Assembly (NCBI RefSeq): GCF_036320965.1
Contig: NC_092290.1
Coordinates: 690,920-754,919 of the forward strand
Direction: 5' to 3'
DNA length: 64,000 bases
Source: Panulirus ornatus
Taxonomy: Eukaryota; Arthropoda; Malacostraca; Decapoda; Palinuridae
Shown here: positions 1 to 9,678 of the stretch, in pieces
Position numbering within the stretch: the stretch's first letter is position 1
Layout of the letters: each line of letters begins with the position of its first letter
The notes under the pieces: generated by a model
Databases searched by the model: none
What the model was told of the DNA's origin: nothing
What the model saw: the letters and a program-made list of their open reading frames with translations, nothing else
Position numbers and translations under genes: made by a program

Positions 1-149
1 TTTGGGGTCTTAACTTACCTATATGTGAAGGGTCTTCATTACCTTCATATTCTACTGAGTGCAGTTACTGAAATTAGGGGACTAGGGTGTTTATTTTGGT
101 GCTTGTGGGGGGAGGGGGGAATGACTTAGGGTACAAAGCAAAGAGTGCT

Positions 150-268
150 AGGAGGGCCAGGACCTGTAGTACAAGCTTGTAGTCCTTGAAGCCAGGACCT
201 GGGGTACACACTAGGAGTACTATGAGCCACAGGACCTGAGGTACTAGCTAGGGGTACTATGAGCCAAG
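150..268. repeat. Short degenerate tandem repeat, about 38 bp
   Basis: The motif CCAGGACCTG..GTAC..TAGG.GTACTATGAG recurs about three times with clear divergence. No gene is seen in 1-1560. Confidence 0.45.
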
Positions 269-419
269 ATGTGAGTTACCAAGTGAACTACAGAGGAGGG
301 GAAACAAAGGAGACTCTACATGAATTGGGTAAAGGCTGGCACAGGGGTGTGTGTTGGGTGTAGGAGTAAAACTGGTATGGTAGTGTACTGGGATAAGTAA
401 TAGGACTAAGTAAACTAGA

Positions 420-1300
420 GTGGATGGAGAAATATCATTATGGACCAAGAGTGAGTAGACAAGTTTCAGGAAAAAGCACAAGAGTGAATGGAGGTAACAG
501 GATGGAGGACAAGAGTGGATGGAGAAGTAACAGGTTGGAGCAGAAGTGGATAGAGAGCTAACATGGCAAAGCAAAGGAGTGGATGGAGAGGCAGCAAGGT
601 AGAATAGGAGGGGATGAAGTTGATTAGTTATATGGACTTTAGGAATATCGACTGCCTGGTTCATTAAGGCTGTCAAGTTTTAACCACCAGTCAAATAAGT
701 GTGAACACATAAATCTCCTCACGTGCTTAAGACAATGCTCTGACCTTATACACCCTCACTATGTATATGATCCTTGGTGGAGAGGTAGCATGAATAACTG
801 GAGCAGAAGAGTAGATCGAAAGGTAATGTAACAGGGAGCAAAGTAGATGGAAAGATAACACCACAAAATGCAGTAAAGAGATGGATGGGGTGGTAAGAAC
901 AAGTGGACCAAAGGGTGGAAAGAAGAACAAAGCGAATGAGTCAGAGGGATAAATGGGAACGAGAAAGGTAAACAAAAAGGTGAATATGTTGAAAATATCA
1001 AGTGGAATTAAAGGGTAAGAGAGAGGTAAGATGGAAGAGATGAGGCTAAAGGTTAGAATGGGTGTGAAGTTTGCAGCAGAAGGACAGATAAGGATGATAT
1101 ACCACAACAGATGGACAGACTATGCATGACAAGTAAAAACAGAGGAATGTTAAGGAAGCAGCCACCAAGAAGTGGTAAGGGGGTAGATGGGGAGAGAAAC
1201 CAGGAGTGGACAGCAGGGTTAAGGCTGGATCATGAGTCAAGTGGGGACCAGAAGGTACAACACATTGAGGAAAGCAGGGCAGAAAGGGAGGCTATACAGT
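420..1300. repeat. Old purine-rich degenerate tandem repeat
   Basis: GAGTGGATGGAGA-like blocks recur every 30-40 bp with heavy divergence (AGTGGATGGAG, AACAGG, GGAGCA). The open frames on both strands come from the strand-biased composition, not from coding. Confidence 0.4.
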
Positions 1301-1630
1301 AAGTGAGGCAGAGTGAAGGAGGCAAGGTAAGGAAGACAGGATGAGGAAGGCAAAGTAAGAACTATATGTTATGAAGCAGCTGTGGATGGTGGAGGAACTG
1401 TTCATGGTGGGGGACTGTGGATGGTGGGGGGGGGGGGATTGCTGTAGCGTCTGCGAAGTGAGGGAAGATTGAGAACGGCGAGGGGGTGGCAGGAAGGGTG
1501 GCTATTGACAGCAGGGATCTGTTGAAGGTGGAGGGCTATGGCCACTGTGGGAGCTGCCAGGGTTATGGATGGTGGGTCAGGCCTGCCAATGTAGAGGCAT
1601 TTGAACGGTGAGACTTACTGAAAAAATAAA

Positions 1631-1885
1631 GGTGGTGAAGTGTGGTAGAGTTTTGCAGGACGAGGGCTGTGAAATGTGGTAGAGCTGTGCAGGACGGGCG
1701 CGGTGAATTGAGGTAAAGCTCTGCTGGATGGGGACAGTGAAGTGTGGTAGAGCTGTGCAGGATAGGGGTGGTGAAGTATGGTAAACCTGTGCAGGTTGAG
1801 GGTGGTAAGGGGTGGGAGAGCTGTGCAGGGCCCGGGTCTTGTGTGGTGGTAGGGTATGAGAGTTCTGTAGGATGGGGCTCGTAAA
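1631..1885. repeat. Degenerate minisatellite, about 36 bp unit
   Basis: About seven copies of GTGAAGTGTGGTAGAGCTGTG followed by CAGGA-type spacers. It lies directly next to the 28-bp array but has a different unit. Confidence 0.6.
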
Positions 1886-1891
1886 TTAAAG

Positions 1892-4072
1892 ATGGTGTCA
1901 ACGGTGGTAGTAATGGAAGGTGGTGTGGACGATGGTAGTAATGGAAAGTGGTGTGGAGGATGGTAGTAATGGAAAGTGGTATGGACGATGGTAGTAATGG
2001 AAGGTGGTGTGGACGATAGTAGTAATGGAAGGTGGTGTGGACAGTGATAATAATGGAAGGTGGTGTGGACAGTGGTAATAATGGAAGATGGTGTGGACAG
2101 TGGTAATAATGGAAGGTGGTGTGGACAGTGGTAATAATGGAAGGTGGTGTGGACAGTGGTAATAATGGAAGGTGATGTGGACAGTGGTAATAATGGAAGG
2201 TGGTGTGGACAGTGGTAGTAATGGAAGGTGGTGTGGACAATGGTAGCAATGGAGGGTGGTGTGGACAGTGATAGTAATGGAAGGTGGTGTGGACAGTGGT
2301 TGTAATGGAAGGTGGTATGGACAGTGGTAGTAATGGAAGGTGGTGTGGACAGTGGTAGTAATGGAAGGTGGTGTGGACAGTGGTCGTAATGGAAGGTGGT
2401 GTTGACAGTGGTAGTATTGGAAGGTGGTGTGAACAGTGATAATAATGGAAGGTGGTGTGGACACTGGTAATAATGGAAGGTGGTGTGGACAGTGGTGGTA
2501 ATGGAAGGTGGTGTGTTTAGTGGTAGTAATGGAAGGTGGTGTGGACAGTGGTAATAATGGAAGGTGGTGTGGACATTGGTAATAATGGAAGGTGGTGTGG
2601 ACAGTGGTATTAATGGAAGGTGGTGTGGACAGTGGTAATAAAGGAAGGTGGTGTGGACACTTAATAATGGAAGGTGGTGTGGACAGTGGTAGTATTGGAA
2701 GGTGGTGTGGACAGTGGTAGTAATGGAAGGTAGTGTGGACAGTGGTAGTAATGGAAGGTGGTGTGGACAGTGGTAGTAATGGAAGGTGGTGTGGACAGTG
2801 GTAGTATTGGAAGGTGGTGTGGACAGTGGTAGTATAGGAAGGTGGTGTGGACAGTGGTAGTAATGGAAGGTGGTGTGCTTAGTGGTAGTAATGGAAGGTG
2901 GTGTGGTCAGTTATAGTAACGGAAGGTGGTGTAGACAGTGGTAGTATTGGAAGGTGGTGTGGACAGTGGTAGTAATGGAAGGTGGTGTGGACAGTGGTAG
3001 TAATGGAAGGTGGTAGTAATGGAAGGTGGTGTGGACAGTGGTAATAAATGGAAAGTGGTGTGGACAGTGGTAATAATGGAAGGTGGTGTGGACAGTGATA
3101 GTAATGGAAGGTGGTAGTAATGGAAGGTGGTGTGGACAGTGGTAATAAATGGAAAGTGGTGTGGACAGTGGTAATAATGGAAGGTGGTGTGGACAGTGGT
3201 AGTAATGGAAGGTGGTGTGGACGATGGTAGTAATGGAAGGTGGTGTGGACAGTGGTAGCAATGGAAGGTGGTGTGGACAGTGGTAGTAATGGAAGGTGGT
3301 AGTAATGAGGTGGTGTGGACCGTGGTAATAAATGAAAGTGGTAGTGGACAGTGGCTAATAATGGAAGGTGGTGTGGACAGTGATAGTAATGGAAGGTTGT
3401 TGTGTGACAGTGGTGTATTGGAGGTGTGTGACAGTGGTAATAATGGAAGGTGGTGTGGACAGTGATAGTAATGGAAGGTGGTGTGGACAGTGGTAGTATT
3501 GGAAGGTGGTGTGTACAGTGGTAGTAATGGAAGGTGGTGTGGACAGTGGTAGTATTGGAAGGTGGTGTGGACAGTGGTAGTACTGGAAGGTGGTGTGGAC
3601 AGTGGTAGTAATGGAAGGTGGTGTGGACAGTGGTAGTACTGGAAGGTGGTGTGGACAGTGGTAGTATTGGAAGGTGGTGTGGACAGTGGTAATAATGGAA
3701 GGTGGTGTGGACAGTGGTAGTATTGGAAGGTAGTGTGTACAGTGGGAGTAATGGAAGGTGGTGTGAACAGTGGTAGTAATGGAAGGTAGTGTGGACAGTG
3801 GTAGTATTGGAAGGTGGTGTGGACAGTGGTAGTATTGGAAGGTGGTGTGGACAGTGGTAGTAATGGAAGGTGGTGTGGACAGTGGTAGTAATGGAAGGTG
3901 GTGTGGACAGTGGTAGTATTGGAAGGTTGTGTGAACAGTGGTAGTAATGGAAGGTGGTGTGGACAGTGGTAGTATTAGAAGGTGGTGTGGACAGTGGTAG
4001 TATTGGAAGGTGGTGTGGACAGTGGTAGTATTGGAAGGTGGTGTGGACAGTGGTAGTATTGGAAGGTGGTGG
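1892..4072. repeat. 28-bp minisatellite array
   Basis: The unit is GGAAGGTGGTGTGGACAGTG plus GTAGTAAT, with about 78 copies. TAGTAAT/TAATAAT/TAGTATT variants are intermixed, and a few units are shortened (near 2655, 3010 and 3115). Because 28 is not a multiple of 3, the minus-strand frames cycle every 84 bp, giving the His/Pro/Thr-rich open frames, which I do not regard as genes. Confidence 0.95.
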
Positions 4073-5428
4073 CAAACGAAAAAGTTTTATGAATGAATGG
4101 GGACTGGGAACGGTGTTGGGAAGAGCGTAGTGAGGCGATCGAATTGATGAGGGTTGAGGGGACTGAACGGTGTGGTGGTGTGTAAGGTGGCACACTTGAA
4201 GCAATGATGGGAAAGGGTTGTTTACAGTAAGAGGTCTGAGAATTGTGGCGGACACAGACGGTGAAAGTATGTATGATGGGGACTGTTGAGGGTGGGGATG
4301 ATGGATAGACGGTGATTGCTGAGTTAAAGGGAGGAGAGAATAGATACCTGGAGACACTGGCGGCTGTGGATGGTAAGAAAGTGAACACAGATAAATGTTA
4401 AAGGTAAGGAACATTGGCCGATGAAGGGTTCTGACTTGGCGGCTTTCAACTTTACTGAATTATAACGAGAGTGGGAACACCAGAGTCGTCCAGCTGGGCT
4501 GTAAAAGGTGAGATAGTGAAGAGTGAGGACTACAAGCGGCTGCAGTCATGGAGTCTGATCAGTGAGAGGCTGTTGGCACTGCATTCTGTGAACAGTCACC
4601 TAAAGTCAGAGGGTTTGACGGTCGGCAGTACCTCTGTGATGAATATAGGGTGTAAGGTATAAACAGCGGGAACACGATCGGTTGAATTGGGACTGAATGG
4701 CTGACAGGCTTAAAGCAGTGTATGGTATGAACGATGGTGATGCGAGAATGAATGATGAGGTGGTGCTTTCACATTTAGGGGGCTGTTAAACTACTGGTTA
4801 TTTCAACGGAAAGGCCATGAATAATGAGTGCTCTACAGTGTACGGTGGCAAGTTGTAAATGGTGAAAGCACTGAACACAAGGGGTTTTAAGCGGTGGGAT
4901 CAACCTACGGGACGGGGCTGTTAGTGTGTCTATGAAGTGTGGGAGCTATGAAAGCTGGCACCAGAAACGGTGAGGTGTATAAACAAAGAGGGGCTGTGAA
5001 AGATAGTGGACCATAAAGGGTACAGTTGTGCGTAGGGAGGACGTGCAGGGTTGGTTGGTGGGATTTTAAAGGGTGGGGCAACTATGAAGGGTGGGGGAGC
5101 TATGAAGGGTTGGGGGGAGTTATGAAGGGTGGGGGATTGTGAAGAGTTGTGAGAGTCATGTTTGGTCTAGATGTAGAGGGCAGTGTTAGTCTTGCCAACT
5201 ACAGGCAAGTGTGTAGGATGATGTGTGTGAATTGGCAGTGCTGGTAACACTAGAAGGTAGAAGAGTTATGCTTGTTACAATCTCTCAAATGTGGCAAATG
5301 AGTACAGACTTTAGCTATTGCCTGCACTGTGTGGCGGAAGGTGGGGGAAACATATCACACCATAACAGCAAGAACGGTTCTGAACACTGAGCAATATGCT
5401 TCCAGACTTGACAAAACAGGTTGTGCAC
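4073..5428. other. No gene recognised
   Basis: This is a G-rich, mostly unique-looking stretch with a local GGGTGGGGGAGCTATGAAG repeat near 5040-5140. Open frames are short. I see no splice-flanked conserved peptide. Confidence 0.4.
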
Positions 5429-5429
5429 C

Positions 5430-5816
5430 GATGCTAAGTAGGTGCATACACCCATGCTACGTAGGTGCATACACCCATGCTAAGTAGGTGCATACACCCA
5501 TGCTACGTAGGTGCATACACCGATGCTAAGTAGGTGCATACACCCATCCTACGTAGGTGCATGCACCGATGCTAAGTAGGTGCATACACCCATCCTACGT
5601 AGGTGCATACACCGATGCTAAGTAGGTGCATACACCCATGCTACGTAGGTGCATACACCGATGCTAAGTAGGTGCATACACCCATCCTACGTAGGTGCAT
5701 ACACCGATGCTAAGTAGGTGCATACACCCATGCTACGTAGGTGCATACACCGATGCTAAGTAGGTGCATACACCTATGCTACGTAGGTGCATACACCGAT
5801 GCTGCGTAGGTGTATA
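5430..5816. repeat. 23-bp minisatellite with 46-bp alternation
   Basis: About 17 units of GTAGGTGCATACACC followed by CATGCTAC or GATGCTAA. The two versions alternate for most of the array, so the repeating period is a 46-bp dimer. Some units have CATCCTAC or GTGCATGC. Confidence 0.92.
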
Positions 5817-5869
5817 CACTGAACTTTAGGGTTTGTGAGAAGGGGGGGGGGGAGGACTGTAAACAGTGG

Positions 5870-6290
5870 GATATGTCTATGGTGGGCGCTGTGAAGGTGA
5901 GTGGTGGGTATGTGGGAATAAATGGGGAGGTTCGTGGAGATGAGTGGTGGGGATGTGGATGAGTGATGGGGGCTGTGGATAAGTGTTAGCGGCTTTGGAT
6001 GAGTGGTGAGGGCTATGAGAATCAGTGATGGGGGCTGTGGATGAGTGGTGGGAGGTTACTGAAGATACGTGTTGGGGCCTGAGAGGATAAGTGGTGGGGG
6101 ATGTGGAGATGAGCAGTGGGGGCGGCGGTAGAAATTAGTGATAAGGGCTATGGAGATGAGTGGTTAGGAATGTGGAGATGAGTGATGGGGAATGAGAAGA
6201 TGAATGCTAGGGGTTGTGAAGATGAGTTGTAGGGGATAAGGCGATGAGTGGTGGGGGATGTGGAGATGAGTGGTGGGGTGTGTGAAGATG
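5870..6290. repeat. Degenerate G-rich tandem repeat
   Basis: GAGATGAGTGGTGGGG-like units of about 28-30 bp recur 12 or more times with high divergence. They are probably an old minisatellite. Confidence 0.6.
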
Positions 6291-6291
6291 A

Positions 6292-6490
6292 ATGGTAAAC
6301 CTTGATGTCATGTGCCAATGTACATCATGGTATCCATCGTACTGTACATCATGTTACCTCATGAAATTGTACAGCATATGGTGCCATGTGGCATTGTATG
6401 TCATGGTGCCTCATGATATCAACTGTACATCATGTTGCCATGTGTTACCGTACGTCATAGTGTCACATGTAATGTGCGTGCTGGAAGTCG
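6292..6490. repeat. Degenerate TGTACATCATG repeat
   Basis: GTACATCATGGT/GTTGCC blocks recur about every 35-40 bp. The 68-codon plus-strand open frame here follows the repeat and resembles nothing I know. Confidence 0.4.
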
Positions 6491-6619
6491 TGCATTGAGC
6501 TAGTAAAGCTTGACACATATGTAGATGACTTATGGTGACTCTTAAGGTCACATGACACTTTCATCATGGAAGTTAAATGAAAATTATGAGAGTCAACGAT
6601 CGTGGTAATTACTATGTAC

Positions 6620-6622
<3 letters not shown>

Positions 6623-6684
<62 letters not shown>
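6623..6684. repeat. (AT)n microsatellite
   Basis: Pure AT run; the 5' end of an RTE-derived short element begins at its right edge. Confidence 0.97.
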
Positions 6685-6688
<4 letters not shown>

Positions 6689-6848
6689 GGGGATAGGGGG
6701 AAAAATAATGCCTACGTATTCCCTGTGTGTCGTTTTTAAAAGGAGACTAATCGTATTTTACTTTCCAAAAGAAGGAACAGAGAAGGGGGCCAAGTGAGGA
6801 TTTCCCATTTAATGCTCAGTCATCTGCTTTTGACGCGTGGGAAATGGC

Positions 6849-6850
<2 letters not shown>
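6685..6850 (+). mobile_element. RTE-derived short non-autonomous element, decayed
   Basis: It begins CCCTGGGGATAGGGG, as does the RTE 5' UTR at 50202, and ends GGGAAATGGCGA before (AT)n. It is diverged and lacks part of the middle. It has (AT)n on both sides. Confidence 0.75.

Positions 6851-6932
<82 letters not shown>
6851..6932. repeat. (AT)n microsatellite
   Basis: Pure AT run shared as the tail of the element on its left and of the minus-oriented arm of the hammerhead element on its right. Confidence 0.97.
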
Positions 6933-6936
<4 letters not shown>

Positions 6937-7003
6937 AAGTATCACAGTTGACAGCGTGATCAAGTATATTCCTATGAGTCCACGGGAAAATGAAACACGA
7001 TAA

Positions 7004-7050
7004 CTTCCCAAGTGCACTTTCGTGTAATAATCACATCATCAGGGGAGATA
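7004..7050 (-). ncRNA. Hammerhead ribozyme-like motif, left arm of copy 1
   Basis: The minus strand reads TCTCCC-CTGATGA-T-GTG-(7 nt)-CAC-GAAA-GTGCAC-TT-GGGA. CTGATGA and GAAA are the conserved core. Stem II is GTG/CAC, stem III is the palindrome AGTGCACT, and stem I is TCCC/GGGA, which is the type I layout. One extra U sits between the core and stem II. Confidence 0.62.
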
Positions 7051-7159
7051 CAGCTGATATACAACGAAGAGACGTAGCTAGGACGCACTCACTTGTTTAC
7101 CAAATGGCGTCCTAGCTACGTCTCTTCGCTGTATATCAAGTGACTGTTATATTTCTTTC

Positions 7160-7210
7160 TTGTATCTCCCCTGATGATGTGATTATTACACGAAAGTGCA
7201 CTTGGGAACT
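7160..7210 (+). ncRNA. Hammerhead ribozyme-like motif, right arm of copy 1
   Basis: CTGATGA is at 7171-7177 and GAAA at 7192-7195. The GTG/CAC stem II encloses ATTATTA. The loopless palindromic stem III AGTGCACT is at 7195-7202, and the predicted cut follows T7203. Stem I pairs TCCC (7167-7170) with GGGA (7204-7207). A self-complementary stem III is the type known from Penelope-like elements, where dimers are active. Confidence 0.65.
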
Positions 7211-7245
7211 TATCTTGTTTCATTTCCACGTGGACTCACAGAAGA

Positions 7246-9285
7246 ATCGAGATTATTAGTGAAAGAGAAGAGAGAGGTATTTGGACGATTTTTGCAGGGA
7301 AATAGTGCAAATGACTGGGAGATGTATATAAAAAAGAGGCAAGTGGTTAAGAGAAAGGTGCAAGAGGTGAAAAAGGGGGCAAATGAAAGTTGGGGTGGGA
7401 GAGTATCATTAAATTTTAGGGAGAATAAAAAGATGTTTTGGAAGGAGGGAAATAAAGTGCGTGTGACAAGATGGTGAAGTGCCTAAGGATTGTCGGAATG
7501 CATGCATAGTGCCATTGTACAGAGGCAAAGGGGATAAAGGCGAGTGGTCACATTTTCAGAGGTATAATTTTGTTGAGTATTCCTGGGAAATTATATGGGA
7601 GGGTATTGATTGAGAGGATGAAGACATGTACACGGCATCAGACTGGGGAAGCGCAGTGTGGTTTCAGAAGTGGTAGAGGATGTGTGGATCAGGTGTTTGC
7701 TCTGAAGAATGTATGTGAGAAATACTTTTAGAAAAACAAATGGATTTGTATGTAACATTTATGAATCTGGAGACGGCATATGATAGAGATGATAGAGATG
7801 CTCTGTGGAAGGTATTAAGAGTATATGGCGTGGGAGGCAAGTTGCAAGAGACAGCGAAAAGTTTTTATCGAGGATGTAAGGGATGTGTACGAGTAGGAAG
7901 AGAGGAAAGTGATTTGTTCCCAGTGAATGTCGGTTTGTGGCAGGGGTGCGTGATGTCTCCATGGTTGTTTAGTTTGTTAATGGATGGGGTTGTTAGGGAG
8001 GTGAATGCAAGAGTTTTGGAGAGAGGGGCAAGTATGCAGTCTGGTGTGGATGACAGGGCCTGGGAAGTGAGTCAGTTGTTGTTCGCTGATGATACAACGC
8101 TGGTGAGAAACTGCAGAAGCTTGTGACTGAGTTTGGTAAAGTGTGTGAAAGAAGAAATCTGGGAGCAAATGTGAATAAGAGCAAGGCTTTTAGGTACAGT
8201 AGGGTTGAGGGACATGTTAATTGGGAGGTAAGTTTAAATGGAGAAAAACTGGAGGAAGTGAAGTGTCTTAGATATCTGGGAGTGGATTTGACAGCGGACG
8301 GAACCATGGAAGCGAATGTGAGTCACAGGGTGGGGGATGGGGCGAAGGTTCTGGGAGCGTTGAAGAATGTGTGCAAGGCGAGAACATTATCTTGGATAGC
8401 AAAAATGCGTATGTTTGAAGGAATAGTGGTTCCAAGAATGTTATATGGTTGCGAGGCGGGGGCTATAGATAGGGTTGTGCGGAGGAGGGTGGATGTGTTG
8501 GAAACGAGATGTCTGAGGACAATTTGTGCTGTGAGGTGGTTTGATTGAGTAAGTAATGAAAGGGTAAGAGAGATGTGTGGTAATAAAGAATGTGGTTGAG
8601 AGAGCAGAAGAGGGTGTATTGAAATGCTTTGGTCACATGGAGAGAAAGAGTGAGGAAAGATTGACCAAGAGGATATATGTGTCGGAGGTGGGAAGGGAAC
8701 GAGGAGAAGTGGGAGACCAAATTGGAGGTGGAAGGATGGAGTGAAAAAGATTTTGAGTGATCGGGGCCTGAACATACAGGAGGATAAAAGGCGTGCAAGA
8801 AATAGTGAATTATAACGATGTGGTATACCGGGGTAGACGTGCTGTCAGTGGATTGAACCAAGGCATGTGAAGCATGTGGGGTAAACCACGGAAAGTTTTG
8901 TGGGGCCTGGGTGTGGAAAGGGAGCTGTGGTTTCGGTGCATTACACATGACAGCTAGAGACTGAGTGTGAACGAATGTGGCCTTTGTTGTCCTTTCCTAG
9001 CGCTACCTCGCGCGCGTGCGGGGGGAGGGGGTGTCATTTCATGTGTGGCGGGGTGGCGATGGGAATGAATAAAGGCATCAAGTATGAATTATGTACATGT
9101 GTATATATGTATATGTCTATGTATGCATATAAATATATGTATACGTTGAAATGTATAGGTTTGTATATGTGCGTGTGTGGACGGTTATGTATATACATGT
9201 GTATGTGGGTGGGTTGGGCCATTCTTTCGTCTGTTTCTTTGCGCTACCTCTCAAACGCGGGAGACAGCGGCAAAGTATAATGATG

Positions 9286-9289
<4 letters not shown>
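7246..9289 (+). mobile_element. RTE LINE copy 1, 5'-truncated, long-3'-UTR subtype
   Basis: It covers part of the endonuclease-RT linker (7250-7470), then jumps by an internal deletion of about 330 bp to the RT (from 7471) and on to the 3' end. The RT is diverged from the young copies. The 3' UTR after about 8850 is long (about 430 bp) with two CGCTACCTC hairpin blocks. It ends CAAAGTATAATGATGAAT before (AT)n. Confidence 0.9.
7250..8850 (+). pseudogene. RTE reverse transcriptase relic
   Basis: Fragments recognisable as RT include MSPWLFSLLMDGVVRE, FADDTTLV (8086-8110) and LYGCEAGAIDRVVRRRVDVL, plus a C-terminal GRPNWR-type tail in another frame. Disruptions include the linker deletion at about 7470, a stop after YFRKTN-type sequence near 7728, a frameshift just after FADDTTLV (about 8100), and a stop after the AVRWFD motif (8546). 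The intact relative is 13310-16111. It cannot make a functional RT. Confidence 0.85.

Positions 9290-9355
<66 letters not shown>
9290..9355. repeat. (AT)n microsatellite
   Basis: AT run between the 3' tails of RTE copy 1 (plus) and the minus-oriented short element on its right, i.e. a tail-to-tail junction. Confidence 0.97.
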
Positions 9356-9357
<2 letters not shown>

Positions 9358-9592
9358 TTTTCTTTTCTTTCAAACTATTCGCCATTTCCCGCATTAGCGA
9401 GGTAGCGTTAAGAACGGTGAACTGGGCCTTTGAGGGAATATCCTCACCTGGCCCCCTTCTCTGTTTTTTCTTTTGGAAAATCGAAAAAGATAATGAGAGG
9501 GGAGGATTTCCAGCCCCCCGCTCCCTCCCCTTTTAGTCGCCTTCTACGACACGCAGGGAATACGTGGGAAGTATTCTTTCTCCCCTATCCCC

Positions 9593-9596
<4 letters not shown>
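9356..9596 (-). mobile_element. RTE-derived short non-autonomous element
   Basis: About 240 bp. On the minus strand it begins CCCTGGGGATAGGGGAGAAA (RTE 5'-UTR-like) and continues with CGTGTCGTAGAAGGCGACT and a C/T-rich block. It ends with an RTE-like hairpin and GAATAGTTTGAAAGAAA before (AT)n. It has no coding capacity. Confidence 0.85.

Positions 9597-9676
<80 letters not shown>
9597..9676. repeat. (AT)n microsatellite
   Basis: AT run linking the 5' end of the short element to the truncated 5' end of RTE copy 2. Confidence 0.97.

Positions 9677-9678
<2 letters not shown>

Larger units (their letters stand above)
6933..7245. mobile_element. Palindromic hammerhead-bearing element, copy 1
   Basis: Two inverted arms (about 6976-7085 and 7106-7238) share blocks such as CCTGATGATGTGATTATTAC and GCACTTGGGAACTTATC in opposite orientation. 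They surround a 20-bp centre containing TTTACCAAATG. The left arm runs into (AT)n; the right arm is cut by RTE copy 1. Each arm carries a hammerhead-like core. No protein is encoded. It may be a non-autonomous Penelope-like or retrozyme-like element. Confidence 0.7.

Noticed and set aside
257..1107. Minus-strand frames of 126-139 codons
   Set aside because: They arise from strong purine/pyrimidine strand bias in old degenerate repeats.
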